Below are positions 24,330 to 33,284 of a stretch of 64,000 nucleotides of DNA, piece after piece (the stretch's first letter is position 1; each line of letters opens with the position of its first letter). Below the pieces are notes generated by a model, which was not told where the DNA came from, searched no databases, and was given only the letters and a program-made list of their open reading frames with translations. The stretch is from assembly GCA_023415915.1 (NCBI GenBank), contig JAEZIZ010000100.1:7304-71303 (forward strand), written 5' to 3'. This DNA is from Bacillota bacterium. Its GTDB lineage: Bacteria; Bacillota; Clostridia; Christensenellales; SZUA-584. A program made the translations under genes and the position numbers.

Positions 24330-25904
24330 TTACTCCGTAGCCGCGGGCGCAGTACCGCCGGCATTGCCGCCTCTCCTATCGCTGTCCATCCTTTGGCTGA
24401 ACATACGCATCTGCTGCTCCTGCAGGCTGAGTACCTTCACCTGCGGCACGGCTACCTGATCGCCCTCCGAAAGCCCTTCGGTTATCTCTACGTTCACGCC
24501 GTCCGTGACTCCTGTTTTCACCTTGTGTGTAGCGGGCGTATAGTCAAGGTCCTTGTTTACGTCCTTGCCCATTACCACGTATTTTTCACCGTTTATTACC
24601 TGAATAGCTTCTATTGGTATATACAGCGCGTTCTGCGCAGTGCGGGAAACTATCTCCACGTCCGCGCTCATGCCGAGCATTACGCCTTCGGCGCTGTCAA
24701 GCTCCAGCGTAGCGGTATATTTAGTGACGTTGTTCCGCGACACGCCTATAGGGTCTATCTTTTTAACCGTGCCGGTAAACCGCTTCTCGGGCAGCGCGTC
24801 GAACGTAATCGACGCCTGCTGGCCTATCTTTATATCCGCTATGTCTAGCTCGTCTATCTCAACGTCTATCTTCACCTGCTCTACGCTCTTAATCGTAAAC
24901 AGCTTGGCACCCGCCTGCACAACCTGGTCAGGGCTGAGCTGCAGCCCCGAGACTACGCCGTCCGTGCCCGCCTTGACTGTAAGCGCCGCAATGTCGCGCT
25001 CCGCGTCCTTAAGGTCGTCATAGATTTGGCGCCGCTGCTCTATGTTGTCGTACAGCGCAGGCGAAAGCACGTCTCCGTCGATATGGAAAAGGTTGCCCCC
25101 GCGTGAAACTTCGTCGCCCTGTTCTTCGTACACCTTATCCACGACGCCGCCCTTGCCTATGATATGCACGGGGCTTGCTACCTCTATCACAACTTCGCCC
25201 AGGCTGGCGCCGTCCGGCGAGGTGACGGTAGCCATATCTCCCGCGTTTAAATCGCCTTTGTCAAACCTTACGGTCATTTCCGAAGCAGCCATGTCTATTT
25301 TTACGACTTCTCCCAACGCGCTCTTTGAGCCCGACGTTACCGTAAGCTCCTGCCCCTGTATTATATCCTCATTATACGGCACTTTTACCTGCAGCAGGTC
25401 GTCGGGGCTGACTATCGCAAGCGCTCCGTACCTGTCCATTACTGCGTCCACATTGTCGCCGTCCTTGGCGTACACTGTCATTACAGTGCCTTTAACGGGC
25501 GACTTTATATATTCGCTGCCTCCCGTGCCGCGCAGCATACCTATAGACATGTCAAGCTCGTCAAGCTGCGACTTCAATGAGTCGCGCCGCGCTTTAAGCT
25601 CTTCGTTTTTGAACACGGCTATAACGTCGCCCGCGGATACCACGTCTCCGTTCTCTGCGTTTACCTCGACTACGGTGCCCGCCGCCGCGGCATACACGCT
25701 TTCATCGTTTAAGGGCTCCACCGTGCCCGCGCCTTTTACCTTGACCTCTATGTTGCCCCGTTTGACGTCCACGATGTCGTACGTCGTCTTTTCGCTCTCC
25801 GCTTTGTTTATGCGCATCTGCACATACCCCAGCACGAGCAGCCCAGCTATTACAACCACCGCTACAATCGCTATTATCCTTTTTTTGCTCTTCTTCTTTT
25901 TCAT
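24330..25904 (-). CDS. MacA/HlyD-type membrane fusion protein of the exporter
   Basis: A protein of 524 residues. After a lysine-rich cytoplasmic start and a span (IIAIVAVVVIAGLLVLGYVQM), it has two lipoyl/barrel-sandwich half motifs (VYAAAAGTVVEVNAENGDVVSAGDVIAVF and KAGTDGVVSGLQLSPDQVV), a helical hairpin, and the beta-barrel segment KRFTGTVKKIDPIGV. It is longer than the average MacA, with an extra biotinyl-lipoyl-like stretch in the middle. It is the first gene of the operon, followed by the ATPase and permease. A 15-base gap between GGAGG and the ATG makes its own start weakly marked. Confidence 0.88.
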   Translation of the reverse strand: MKKKKSKKRIIAIVAVVVIAGLLVLGYVQMRINKAESEKTTYDIVDVKRGNIEVKVKGAGTVEPLNDESVYAAAAGTVVEVNAENGDVVSAGDVIAVFKNEELKARRDSLKSQLDELDMSIGMLRGTGGSEYIKSPVKGTVMTVYAKDGDNVDAVMDRYGALAIVSPDDLLQVKVPYNEDIIQGQELTVTSGSKSALGEVVKIDMAASEMTVRFDKGDLNAGDMATVTSPDGASLGEVVIEVASPVHIIGKGGVVDKVYEEQGDEVSRGGNLFHIDGDVLSPALYDNIEQRRQIYDDLKDAERDIAALTVKAGTDGVVSGLQLSPDQVVQAGAKLFTIKSVEQVKIDVEIDELDIADIKIGQQASITFDALPEKRFTGTVKKIDPIGVSRNNVTKYTATLELDSAEGVMLGMSADVEIVSRTAQNALYIPIEAIQVINGEKYVVMGKDVNKDLDYTPATHKVKTGVTDGVNVEITEGLSEGDQVAVPQVKVLSLQEQQMRMFSQRMDSDRRGGNAGGTAPAATE

Positions 25905-25949
25905 ATGATAAATTACGCGCCTCCGTAAAAATAAAAAATCAACGTTAGC

Positions 25950-25991
25950 AACGGTTATATATACACAATTATAGCCCTATATAAAACCGTT
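25950..25991 (-). promoter_or_regulatory. Candidate promoter and operator of the export operon
   Basis: AACGGTT (25950-25956) and AACCGTT (25985-25991) form an inverted repeat that flanks a TATAAT on the minus strand (25968-25973). The -35 region is weak, which suits a regulated promoter. No regulator gene is adjacent. Confidence 0.5.
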
Positions 25992-26120
25992 ATTCTTAGG
26001 ACGTGTTCGATGCCGTTATTCTAGCAGATTATTATCCCATAATATGCGTGTTAGCGAATACTTAACAAAATATTAACAAACAATTCTAACCGTAAGTTAT
26101 GCTGCCTCGATACGCCCATT

Positions 26121-26657
26121 CTATATGCCATACTTCATACGCGACCTGTCAAAGAACATATCGCAAAGGGGAGGGTAGAACGTGAACAATATGAAAAGCG
26201 CAAGAATTCCTATGACTATAACCGACGCACCCGTCTTAAAGCCCAAGCCCGAAAGGCGGAGCCGGGACGTTGTAAGCCTATATGCCGTATACTGCCCCAC
26301 CGCGGCTGTCAAAAACGTGTTAACTATGTCTAACACATTGGTATCTTCCACAAATCGGCTGTATATATAATATGCCGCAAGCATAAATACGGGCATAACG
26401 ATGAGCGCTATGGCGTGTGAAAACACGAAATTGGGAAACTTCCTTCCCACAATAAAATAGAGTATTACATACCAGATGACAGCGGGCATGAAAAACAGCT
26501 TTGCATGCTCCCATGGGCTCTCGTTGACAGGCGCAAGGACTGCCGTAATACCGGTACGCAAAACGTCGCTGTATAAAAAATGCCACCCCGACGCCAATCC
26601 GAATACGGCAAATACACCGACGGCGCTCCATACCTTAAGCTTCTTTTTTGCGTCCAT
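26121..26657 (-). CDS. DUF6512 membrane protein
   Basis: A protein of 178 residues with about five to six membrane spans. LYSDVLRTGITAVLAPVNESPWEHAKLFFMPAVIWY contains the VNESPWEH motif typical of DUF6512. Function unknown. AAGGAG lies nine bases before the ATG. The ribosome binding site and a TATAAT are within a 50-base unit that is repeated once upstream (26664-26769). Confidence 0.8.
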   Translation of the reverse strand: MDAKKKLKVWSAVGVFAVFGLASGWHFLYSDVLRTGITAVLAPVNESPWEHAKLFFMPAVIWYVILYFIVGRKFPNFVFSHAIALIVMPVFMLAAYYIYSRFVEDTNVLDIVNTFLTAAVGQYTAYRLTTSRLRLSGLGFKTGASVIVIGILALFILFTFYPPLCDMFFDRSRMKYGI

Positions 26658-26663
26658 GAGCCT

Positions 26664-26769
26664 GCTCCTTAACAGAATCGTACTACGACTATTATATTTC
26701 AGTTATGCCGATTGGGCCCGCTCCTTAACAGAATCGTACTACGACTATTATATTTCAGTTATGCCGATT
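26664..26769. repeat. Perfect 50-base tandem duplication of the promoter/leader of the DUF6512 gene
   Basis: The stretch 26664-26713 is repeated at 26720-26769 without a mismatch, at a period of 56 bases. On the minus strand each copy has ATATAATAG (a -10 candidate) and TTAAGGAGC (a ribosome binding site). The gene at 26657 uses the copy nearest to it; the outer copy has no coding region of its own. Confidence 0.9.
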
Positions 26770-26788
26770 CTATTAATTAGCCCTCCCG

Positions 26789-28138
26789 CTATATAAGCAC
26801 TTCCAGCGCGTCGAACACGCTGGCGGCTCCGTGTACACTCATTCCTTGAGGTATGCTCAAGCCTTTTAAGTTCGTCTTGGGTATGACGGCGTTTTTAAAA
26901 CCCATCTTGGCGCACTCCAAAAGGCGCTTTTCGATCTGCGATACGGCCCTCACTTCGCCTGTCAGCCCTACCTCTCCCATAGCTACAGTATCGCTTATAG
27001 GCTTGTCCCTGAAGCTTGATACAATGCTCGCAGCCATCGCAAGGTCCGCCGCCGGTTCCGTGAGCCGGAGGCCTCCCGCAACGTTGAGGTATACGTCCTG
27101 ATTGTAAAGCTTTAGGCCTATGCGCTTTTCGAGCACCGCTATAATGAGCGCCATCCTGTTGTAGTCGAGCCCCGCGCCCATGCGTCTCGGCATCTGGAAC
27201 GACGTGGCCGACACGAGCGCCTGTATCTCGAGCAGCATGGGGCGCGTGCCTTCCATCGCCGGGTAAACGCACGAGCCGGAAGCGTCTTTCGCGCGTTCGC
27301 CCAGCAGCACCTCCGAAGGGTTTTTAACCTCCTTCATGCCGTCCTCGCGCATGTCGAAAACGCCTATCTCGTTAGTCGAGCCGAACCTGTTTTTAACGGC
27401 GCGCAGTATCCTGAAAGTGCCCTGCCGCTCGCCCTCGAAATACAGCACAGTGTCCACCATATGTTCAAGCAGCCGCGGCCCCGCTATCGCGCCTTCCTTA
27501 GTGACGTGCCCTATTATGAATACTGCCGCGCCGCTCGTCTTTGCCTCTCTAGTGAACTGCGACGCGCATTCCTTTATCTGGCTTACGCTGCCCGCCGAAG
27601 GAGTCAGCCTTGCCGAGTACATAGACTGTATCGAGTCGACGACCACAAAATCGGGGGATGTTTCGCGCATCCTCTGTATGCAGTTCGTTATCTCCGTTTC
27701 CGCAAGCATCAGTATGTCTCCGCTTGCGCCCAGCCTGCCCGCGCGCAGCCTCACCTGGCGCAGCGATTCCTCGCCGGATATGTAAAGCACCTTTCTGCCC
27801 TGCCTCGCGAGCGAGTCGGCAACCTGCAGCAGCAGCGTCGATTTGCCTATGCCCGGCTCGCCGCCTGCCAGCACTACCGAGCCTTCCACTATGCCCGACC
27901 CTAAGACGCGGTCAAGCTCGGCAAATCCGGTAGGCCATCTGTCTGTAATTTCAAGCGACATGTCTTTTAAGTATACCGCGGCTTCTCCCGCGGGAACGCT
28001 CTTCGCGCCTTTTACGGGAGCAAGCACCTGCGTTTCCTCCAGCGTGTTCCAAGCCCTGCACGACGGGCATTGCCCCAGCCATTTCGCGCTTTCATAGCCG
28101 CACTCGCCGCATATGAAAACGGTTTTATCCTTTGCCAT
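26789..28138 (-). CDS. radA: DNA repair protein RadA (Sms)
   Basis: A protein of 449 residues that acts in branch migration during recombination repair. The N-terminal zinc finger is CGECGYESAKWLGQCPSC, Walker A is GGEPGIGKSTLL, the KNRFG motif occurs in RAVKNRFGSTNEIGVFDM, and the C-terminal third is a Lon-like domain (VYLNVAGGLRLTEPAADLAMAASI). Length and order match the family. A gap of about 130 bases with a terminator separates it from the next gene upstream. Confidence 0.96.
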   Translation of the reverse strand: MAKDKTVFICGECGYESAKWLGQCPSCRAWNTLEETQVLAPVKGAKSVPAGEAAVYLKDMSLEITDRWPTGFAELDRVLGSGIVEGSVVLAGGEPGIGKSTLLLQVADSLARQGRKVLYISGEESLRQVRLRAGRLGASGDILMLAETEITNCIQRMRETSPDFVVVDSIQSMYSARLTPSAGSVSQIKECASQFTREAKTSGAAVFIIGHVTKEGAIAGPRLLEHMVDTVLYFEGERQGTFRILRAVKNRFGSTNEIGVFDMREDGMKEVKNPSEVLLGERAKDASGSCVYPAMEGTRPMLLEIQALVSATSFQMPRRMGAGLDYNRMALIIAVLEKRIGLKLYNQDVYLNVAGGLRLTEPAADLAMAASIVSSFRDKPISDTVAMGEVGLTGEVRAVSQIEKRLLECAKMGFKNAVIPKTNLKGLSIPQGMSVHGAASVFDALEVLI

Positions 28139-28215
28139 GCGCGCCTCCCCAAAGGTATTCTATACGACAATATTATACGTTTTGGGACGTTTGCACAATA
28201 GCGGGGGTAAACAGC

Positions 28216-28247
28216 AAAAAGCTTCGGAGAAATCCCCGAAGCTTTTT
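28216..28247 (-). terminator. Terminator after the EF-hand-like gene
   Basis: AAAAAGCTTCGG and CCGAAGCTTTTT form a 12-pair stem around a short loop. It ends in a T run on both strands, so it could act both ways. It stands between the 28272 gene and radA. Confidence 0.8.
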
Positions 28248-28271
28248 ATAAAGATGGGTGTATAATTAATC

Positions 28272-29294
28272 TTATATCACAAGGTCTATGTGGTGTATCG
28301 TGCCGGCGCTTCCGTCTTCACGAATGAACACCGAACTTGATTTCATCTCGCCGTGTTCGGCCGCTTCGTCCTTTATGTCAAACTGCGTTCCCGTCTCGCC
28401 CAGGTAAATTGCGCCTATCCCTAAGTCTCCCAGCTTAAAAGTCATCTTCTGGCCGTCCTGAGAGGTGGTAAGTACCGAAAGCTTGCTGAACACTTCGTCG
28501 TTTTCATCTATCCATCCGTTGCCGTCGCCGTCGTAATCGCGAAGCTCCTCAAAACCGTTGCCTTTTGTCGGCCCGAAAAGCTCGCTGCCGTTATTAATAA
28601 CGCCGTCTTCGTTTTTGTCGAGCGCCAGGAAGCCGCTGCCCTCCTCCGGCATAGAGATGTTCTCTTCCTTGCCGTCGGAATCAATATCAAATGCCGCTTT
28701 AATACGGCTGAACTTGGGCAAGCCCGTCCTGCCGAACACTACGACGAGCGGATCGACTTTTGGTGAGCCCATCTGCACGTTTACGTAATGCTCGTTTACA
28801 TATTCCCGTGACATTATGAATTCAAGATTGAACGCTACGGAGCGTCCGTCGGAAGTAGTGACCGTTCCGGAAGCGCTGAACCGCAGGTTCTCGGACTCTT
28901 TTGTTACTTCTTTAAACTCATACACGAGTCCCCAGTTATCTCTTGGCTGTTCGACTTTTATATACTTATCCGAAACGTTGTATACAGGCAGTCCGGAATC
29001 AATGTTTATCTTCGGAGACCGTAGCCTGAAGGTCTTTCCGGTAAGCTGATACAGAAAATCCTCGATAAGCTTCAGCTTTATCTCGGTTTCTTCGCTTCCC
29101 GAAACCTCTTCGTCGAAGTCAAAACGAATCTGTCCGGGCGATATAGACGTATTCGAACCAATGTCCAGAACGAACGCCGGATCTTCTGCGAAGTTTTCGC
29201 CGCTTGAGAATATTTCAAGCCTCTGCGAAACCTCCTTACTTGACTCGATTGTATGCGCACTCTTAGTCTGAATGCTTGCGTCTGCAATTTTCAT
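28272..29294 (-). CDS. Protein with EF-hand/dockerin-like calcium loops
   Basis: A protein of 340 residues without a signal peptide. The C-terminal half has AAFDIDSDGKEENIS, then LALDKNEDGVINNGSELFG and DYDGDGNGWIDENDEVF, aspartate-rich loops of the EF-hand/dockerin calcium-binding type (DxDxDG). Proteins with this FLALDxNxDGxINxGSELFG stretch occur in many bacteria and are unnamed. The N-terminal 190 residues show beta-structure and no recognised motif. The start at 29294 follows GGAGGGATCCAAT; the longer open frame has no ribosome binding site. Function unknown. Confidence 0.75.
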   Translation of the reverse strand: MKIADASIQTKSAHTIESSKEVSQRLEIFSSGENFAEDPAFVLDIGSNTSISPGQIRFDFDEEVSGSEETEIKLKLIEDFLYQLTGKTFRLRSPKINIDSGLPVYNVSDKYIKVEQPRDNWGLVYEFKEVTKESENLRFSASGTVTTSDGRSVAFNLEFIMSREYVNEHYVNVQMGSPKVDPLVVVFGRTGLPKFSRIKAAFDIDSDGKEENISMPEEGSGFLALDKNEDGVINNGSELFGPTKGNGFEELRDYDGDGNGWIDENDEVFSKLSVLTTSQDGQKMTFKLGDLGIGAIYLGETGTQFDIKDEAAEHGEMKSSSVFIREDGSAGTIHHIDLVI

Positions 29295-29632
29295 ATTGGA
29301 TCCCTCCAAAATAACGGCTTTGTCAATCCTTGACACCGATAAAATACACCTCATATATAGTATCGACAAATTAAAACTTAACTTTAGCTTTTTTTATTTT
29401 TTTATTGATATAATTTTGAAAATATAATAGAAAAAGCGCTAAAACATCGATAAACGCTGGGGGATATAATAGAATAGAGCCGCTTCGTGCGGCTCTCGAG
29501 ACTGTCAAAAAGGTACATATGCATTCAGTCAGCTTCGCTTGATGGAGCGTTAGCGACTAAAGGATCTCTCTTCTTTAAAGTACTTCCCATGGGATTCCTC
29601 GCAAGCTCGGAATGACAAATTGAGGTTTATCG
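29295..29632. other. Gap with a hairpin and a dispersed repeat
   Basis: No gene. AGAGCCGC-TTCGT-GCGGCTCT forms a hairpin at 29476-29496. At 29589-29617 GGGATTCCTCGCAAGCTCGG followed by AATGACA is a diverged copy of the repeat at 14661. The first 100 bases are AT-rich and hold the promoter of the EF-hand-like gene. Confidence 0.5.
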
Positions 29633-29671
29633 ACACAAATAAGAGCCGCATTTCGCGGCTCTTATTTGTGT
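29633..29671 (-). terminator. Terminator of the Hsp20 gene
   Basis: A perfect 17-pair stem: ACACAAATAAGAGCCGC against GCGGCTCTTATTTGTGT, loop ATTTC. Its inner part is the same AGAGCCGC word as the hairpin at 29476. It lies 17 bases past the Hsp20 stop. Confidence 0.75.
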
Positions 29672-29687
29672 TGGTTGTGGCGATAGA

Positions 29688-30077
29688 TTATTCTATCAAA
29701 ATGCGTTTTTCGCTTGCTTCGGGCGCTTTCTTCGGCAGCGTTACATAGAGTATGCCGTCTTCCATCTTTGCGCTTATCTTCTCTTCGTCGATATCATTAA
29801 GCTCAAAGCGCCTTATCATTTCGCCGGTAACCCTCTCTCTGCGCACGTACCCTTTCCTTTCCTCCGTCTTTTCCTCGTTCGCCTTTGCTCTTATCGTAAG
29901 TATACCGTTTTCGCAGATAAGCTCTACGTTTTCCTTTTTGACGCCCGGCATTTCAGCCTCAACGACGTAAGCGCCTTCCGTCTCTTTTATATCCGTCTTC
30001 ATAGCGGGCGCGAAAAAATCCTCGCCTAAAAAGTCCCGCAGCAAGCCAAACGGCCTTTCATATCTTACAAGTGTCAT
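29688..30077 (-). CDS. Hsp20-family small heat shock protein
   Basis: A small chaperone of 129 residues that binds unfolding proteins. The alpha-crystallin domain spans about residues 28-125: KTDIKETEGAYVVEAEMPGVKKENVELICENGILTIRA, then MEDGILYVTLPK, the usual end. The N-terminal arm is short, and ILIE at the end is close to the I-x-I motif. The start at 30077 follows CAAGGAGG. A CtsR-type operator overlaps its promoter. Confidence 0.92.
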   Translation of the reverse strand: MTLVRYERPFGLLRDFLGEDFFAPAMKTDIKETEGAYVVEAEMPGVKKENVELICENGILTIRAKANEEKTEERKGYVRRERVTGEMIRRFELNDIDEEKISAKMEDGILYVTLPKKAPEASEKRILIE

Positions 30078-30114
30078 AGTATACAACCTCCTTGATACTC
30101 TTATGTTTGATTGT

Positions 30115-30144
30115 ATATTAACACATAGGTCAAAGTAAGTCAAA
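30115..30144 (-). promoter_or_regulatory. Hsp20 promoter with CtsR operator
   Basis: The plus strand carries GGTCAAA (30128-30134), three bases, and AGTCAAA (30138-30144), the heptad direct repeat bound by CtsR. On the minus strand TTGACT (30138-30143) and TAATAT (30115-30120) are separated by 17 bases, so the operator covers the -35 box and part of the spacer. CtsR would repress until heat shock. Confidence 0.8.
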
Positions 30145-30266
30145 GTCAGTTATAGGCCACCTGGCTTGTGTTAACCCCGTTTTCCGGCAATAAGCGCAAT
30201 TAAATGAACTTACCATCTCTGACCTTTAGATATGTCATTTTTTCGGAGCTTATTGAGACTTTTTAA

Positions 30267-30755
30267 TTATTGATAATAAAGATTCAGCATTCGGACCGCG
30301 CGCGCTGCGTCATGCCCCGTGAGCCCTGTAATGCTGTTAATGCGTATCAGCCTTGAATTTATCTCTTTGTCGTTTAAATCCAAATCGTCAAGAACAATAA
30401 AGCTGTCTACATCATTACGCATAGCCAGCCAGGCTTTTATCTCTTTTGCCTTAACCTTGCTGAACGCACTATTCTTACGTATATCTTCAGTACTAAAGTC
30501 TGGCGTCTTTCCAAAAAGCGTTATTCCAGACTCACGCAATGAATTATATAAACGGCACGCTTCTTCTGTTAAGGGTTGCATATCGTCGCCAAATCGGAGT
30601 TTCCATCCGGACGACAGCACAATTAGAGCCTTCGTTTTATCTATTATCTCTTTTAGTACAGCTACATTTTTTCTGTCTATTAATTGAGTTTCATTCGCTT
30701 CGAGGAAAGCGCCTTGGCTAAGAACGCCGTCCACGTCCAAGAATATTACTTTCAT
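30267..30755 (-). CDS. HAD-like protein of the Swiss-Army-Knife RNA repair type
   Basis: A protein of 162 residues. MKVIFLDVDGVLSQG holds the two HAD aspartates, VLSSGWKLRF the motif II serine region, and FIVLDDLDLN the last acidic motif. This short form with VLSSGW and LDD is the HAD domain first described in RNA-repair fusion proteins. It stands alone here. The ATG at 30755 is preceded by GGAAG; the open frame beyond it runs into a terminator and is not coding. Substrate unknown. Confidence 0.72.
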   Translation of the reverse strand: MKVIFLDVDGVLSQGAFLEANETQLIDRKNVAVLKEIIDKTKALIVLSSGWKLRFGDDMQPLTEEACRLYNSLRESGITLFGKTPDFSTEDIRKNSAFSKVKAKEIKAWLAMRNDVDSFIVLDDLDLNDKEINSRLIRINSITGLTGHDAARAVRMLNLYYQ

Positions 30756-30785
30756 ATTGCTTCTTCCACTGACAATACCGCAATA

Positions 30786-30812
30786 AGAAAAGCTGCGGTA
30801 GTTTTCCGCAGC
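30786..30812 (-). terminator. Terminator of the aminotransferase gene
   Basis: On the minus strand GCTGCGG and CCGCAGC form a seven-pair stem and are followed by TTTTCTT. It sits 15 bases past the aminotransferase stop. Confidence 0.75.
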
Positions 30813-30828
30813 CTCTCGATTCATATTG

Positions 30829-32001
30829 TTACAGTTCCGTAATAAAGCTTTTTATGCGCGCAAGAGCCTCTTTAAGGTTGGCAAGCGACGACGCGTAAGA
30901 GCACCTTATATAGTTGCCCATTCCTTCGCCGAACGCCGTGCCGGGCACGCACGCCACTTTCTTCTCGAACAGCAGCCGCTTGCAGAACTCTTCCGAATCC
31001 AGCCCCGTGCTGCTTATATTCGGGAATATGTAGAACGCTCCGAGCGGCTCGAAGCAGTGAAGCCCCATTTCGTTGAGCGACGTATACATCAGCTTCCTGC
31101 GCCTGTTATATTCCGCAGTCATTCTGCGCACATTTGGAAAGCCGTGGCTGCACTCGTACCGCATAGCCTCTACGCCGGCGTCCTGGCTGAACACCGAAGC
31201 ACACAGCATCGAATACTGGTGAATCTTCACCATCGCGTCAATCAGCGGTTTTGGCCCCGCGGCGTACCCAAGGCGGAATCCCGTCATCGCAAAAGCCTTT
31301 GAAAAGCCGTTTATCACTATAGTGCGCTCCTGCATGCCGGGCAGCGACGCTATAGAGCAGTGCTTGCCTCCGTATGTAAGCTCGCAGTACACCTCGTCGG
31401 TTATTACAAGCAGGTCATGTTCCACTATTATCGGAATTATCTTCTCGTAGTCTTCCCTGGTCATTATAGCGCCCGTAGGATTGTTGGGGAACGGCACCAC
31501 AATGGCCTTAGTTCTGCTTGTGATGTTATCAAGCAGACTTTCCGGCTTAAGCCTGAAGTTTTCCTCTTCCTTGAGCACCATGGGCACCGGTTTCCCGCCC
31601 GCGAAGCTCACGCCCGGCATATAGGATACGTACGACGGCGCCGGTACGAGCACCTCGTCGCCCGGGTTCATTATAGCGCGGAAAGCAAGGTCGAGCGCCT
31701 CGCTCGCCCCTACGGTAACGACTATCTCGTTAAGCGCGTACTCAAGGCCGAAGCGCAGCTCCAGGTATTTAATTATCTCTTTTCTCAGATCCGTTGAACC
31801 GTGATTGGACGTATAATGCGTACGCCCCGATTCAAGAGCATATATTGCGCTTTCGCGTATGTTCCACGGCGTATCAAAATCAGGTTCGCCTACACCCAGC
31901 GATATGCAGTCCTTCATCTCGCTCGCGATATCGAAAAACTTGCGTATGCCCGAAGGCGGCACGTTTTTGACTACGGTCGATATATAGTCTTCCGGTTTCA
32001 C
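30829..32001 (-). CDS. PLP-dependent class I/II aminotransferase
   Basis: An enzyme of 390 residues. ISLGVGEPDFDTPW is the typical start region, PNNPTGA and ITDEVYCELTY hold the PLP-contacting Asn and Asp/Tyr, and the lysine in INGFSKAFAMTGFRLGY forms the Schiff base. The form is PatA/aspartate-aminotransferase-like. It overlaps the Lrp-type gene by four bases (ATGA), so that regulator very probably acts on amino acid metabolism with it. Substrate not determined. Confidence 0.9.
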   Translation of the reverse strand: MKPEDYISTVVKNVPPSGIRKFFDIASEMKDCISLGVGEPDFDTPWNIRESAIYALESGRTHYTSNHGSTDLRKEIIKYLELRFGLEYALNEIVVTVGASEALDLAFRAIMNPGDEVLVPAPSYVSYMPGVSFAGGKPVPMVLKEEENFRLKPESLLDNITSRTKAIVVPFPNNPTGAIMTREDYEKIIPIIVEHDLLVITDEVYCELTYGGKHCSIASLPGMQERTIVINGFSKAFAMTGFRLGYAAGPKPLIDAMVKIHQYSMLCASVFSQDAGVEAMRYECSHGFPNVRRMTAEYNRRRKLMYTSLNEMGLHCFEPLGAFYIFPNISSTGLDSEEFCKRLLFEKKVACVPGTAFGEGMGNYIRCSYASSLANLKEALARIKSFITEL

Positions 32002-32492
32002 GGGGAGATCACCAGCCTTTCCTTCTCTTCCTTCTCGGTCATAATAACGCCCAGTTCCTTATACTTGCGCATTATAAAGTGCGTTACGGTGCTTGCGACG
32101 CCTTCGAGCACCGCGAGCTTTTCAAACACGAACTGCGATATCTGCTTCATGTTCTGCGCGTGTACTATTACCGCGAGGTCGTACGTCCCCGACATAAGGT
32201 ATACCGACTTTACCTCGTCGAATTTGTATATCCTCTCGGCAAGATCGTCATACCCCAGCCCCCGTTTTGGGACAACCTTAACTTCTATGAGCGCTTCCGC
32301 ATCCTCGGTCTTCGTCTTTTCCTTGTTGATAATTGCCGTGTATTTGACTATGACCTTGTCGTTTTCCAGCTTTTCGACCGCTTTTTTTACGTCCGCCGCT
32401 GCCGCGCCTGTCATCGCCGCAATATCTTCGACGGTAGTCTTCGCGTCGTTCTCCAGAATCTCCAGTATCTCGTTTTTGAGTGAATCGCTCAT
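31998..32492 (-). CDS. Lrp/AsnC-family regulator
   Basis: A regulator of 164 residues. The N-terminal winged helix (EILEILENDAKTTVEDIAAMTGAAAADVKKAVEKLENDKVI) is followed by the RAM ligand-binding fold (ALIEVKVVPKRGLGYDDLAERIYKFDEVKSVYLMSGTYDLAVIV). The pair with a downstream aminotransferase, overlapping in ATGA, is common in Bacillota and suggests local control of that enzyme by an amino acid. The spacing of the helix-turn-helix is regular. Confidence 0.9.
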   Translation of the reverse strand: MSDSLKNEILEILENDAKTTVEDIAAMTGAAAADVKKAVEKLENDKVIVKYTAIINKEKTKTEDAEALIEVKVVPKRGLGYDDLAERIYKFDEVKSVYLMSGTYDLAVIVHAQNMKQISQFVFEKLAVLEGVASTVTHFIMRKYKELGVIMTEKEEKERLVISP

Positions 32493-32718
32493 ATGGTCAG
32501 TCCCCCTATGGTACTTGTAGCTTTTCCGTGTATTCTACCACCTAAACGATAAGCGAGTCAACGCATTAATGGCGTTTTCTGGCTTGGCATTAGATTATAT
32601 TATCATTTTAGCAGCCTAAACGCGAAGTATCAGGCATTAATATGGTATACAGGAATTTCCGTATGCGTGTAGAATATAACATTAAGATAATTTTTATATA
32701 TAACGAAAGGATGTAAAT

Positions 32719-33240
32719 ATGGCTGATAATTCGACAACACCCGACAAGGAGAGAGCCGCTGTTTGCGGGCTTTTCTGCCCCTCGTGCACTATATATATCG
32801 CCACGCACGAAGACCCTCTGCGGCTGAAAGTACTCGCCGAACGCATGGGCCTTCCTGAAAGCGAGCTTGAGTGCGACGGCTGCCGCTCCCAGCGTCTGAA
32901 CATATTCTGCCGGAAGAGGTGCAAGATGAAAGCATGCGCTTCAGAAAAAGGCATAGAGTTCTGCGGCGAGTGCGGCGAATACCCCTGCAAAGAGCTTATT
33001 GACTTCCAGTCCCAGATGCCGCACCGCAAGGAGCTGTGGAACTCGCTTGAGCGCATAAACGAAGCGGGCTGGGAGACGTGGTACTCTGAGATGGAAGCGC
33101 TCTATTCGTGCGAATGCGGAACGATAAACTCCGCCTACGACTTCAAATGCCGCAAGTGCGGCGCCGAGCCGAGCTGCAAATACGTTGGCTCGTACGGCGA
33201 CGATGTGCAAAAATATCTTTCCGGCGAACTTAACGTATAG
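32719..33240 (+). CDS. Cysteine-rich DUF3795 protein
   Basis: A soluble protein of 173 residues. CGLFCPSC at the start, CDGCRSQ, CRKRC, CGECGEYPCKEL and a closing CECGTINSAYDFKCRKCG ribbon give it about 18 cysteines, probably zinc-binding. The first 100 residues match DUF3795, and the last 50 form a separate zinc ribbon. AAAGG precedes the ATG. It is the only plus-strand gene in this stretch. Function unknown. Confidence 0.82.
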   Translation: MADNSTTPDKERAAVCGLFCPSCTIYIATHEDPLRLKVLAERMGLPESELECDGCRSQRLNIFCRKRCKMKACASEKGIEFCGECGEYPCKELIDFQSQMPHRKELWNSLERINEAGWETWYSEMEALYSCECGTINSAYDFKCRKCGAEPSCKYVGSYGDDVQKYLSGELNV

Positions 33241-33250
33241 AGACGAAATA

Positions 33251-33278
33251 AGGGAGGATCGGTGCGTCCTCCCTTTTA
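33251..33278. terminator. Terminator between convergent genes
   Basis: AGGGAGGA and TCCTCCCT pair around an eight-base loop and are followed by TTTAT on the plus strand. It ends the DUF3795 gene and may also serve the convergent lipoprotein gene. Confidence 0.75.
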
Positions 33279-33284
33279 TGTGCA

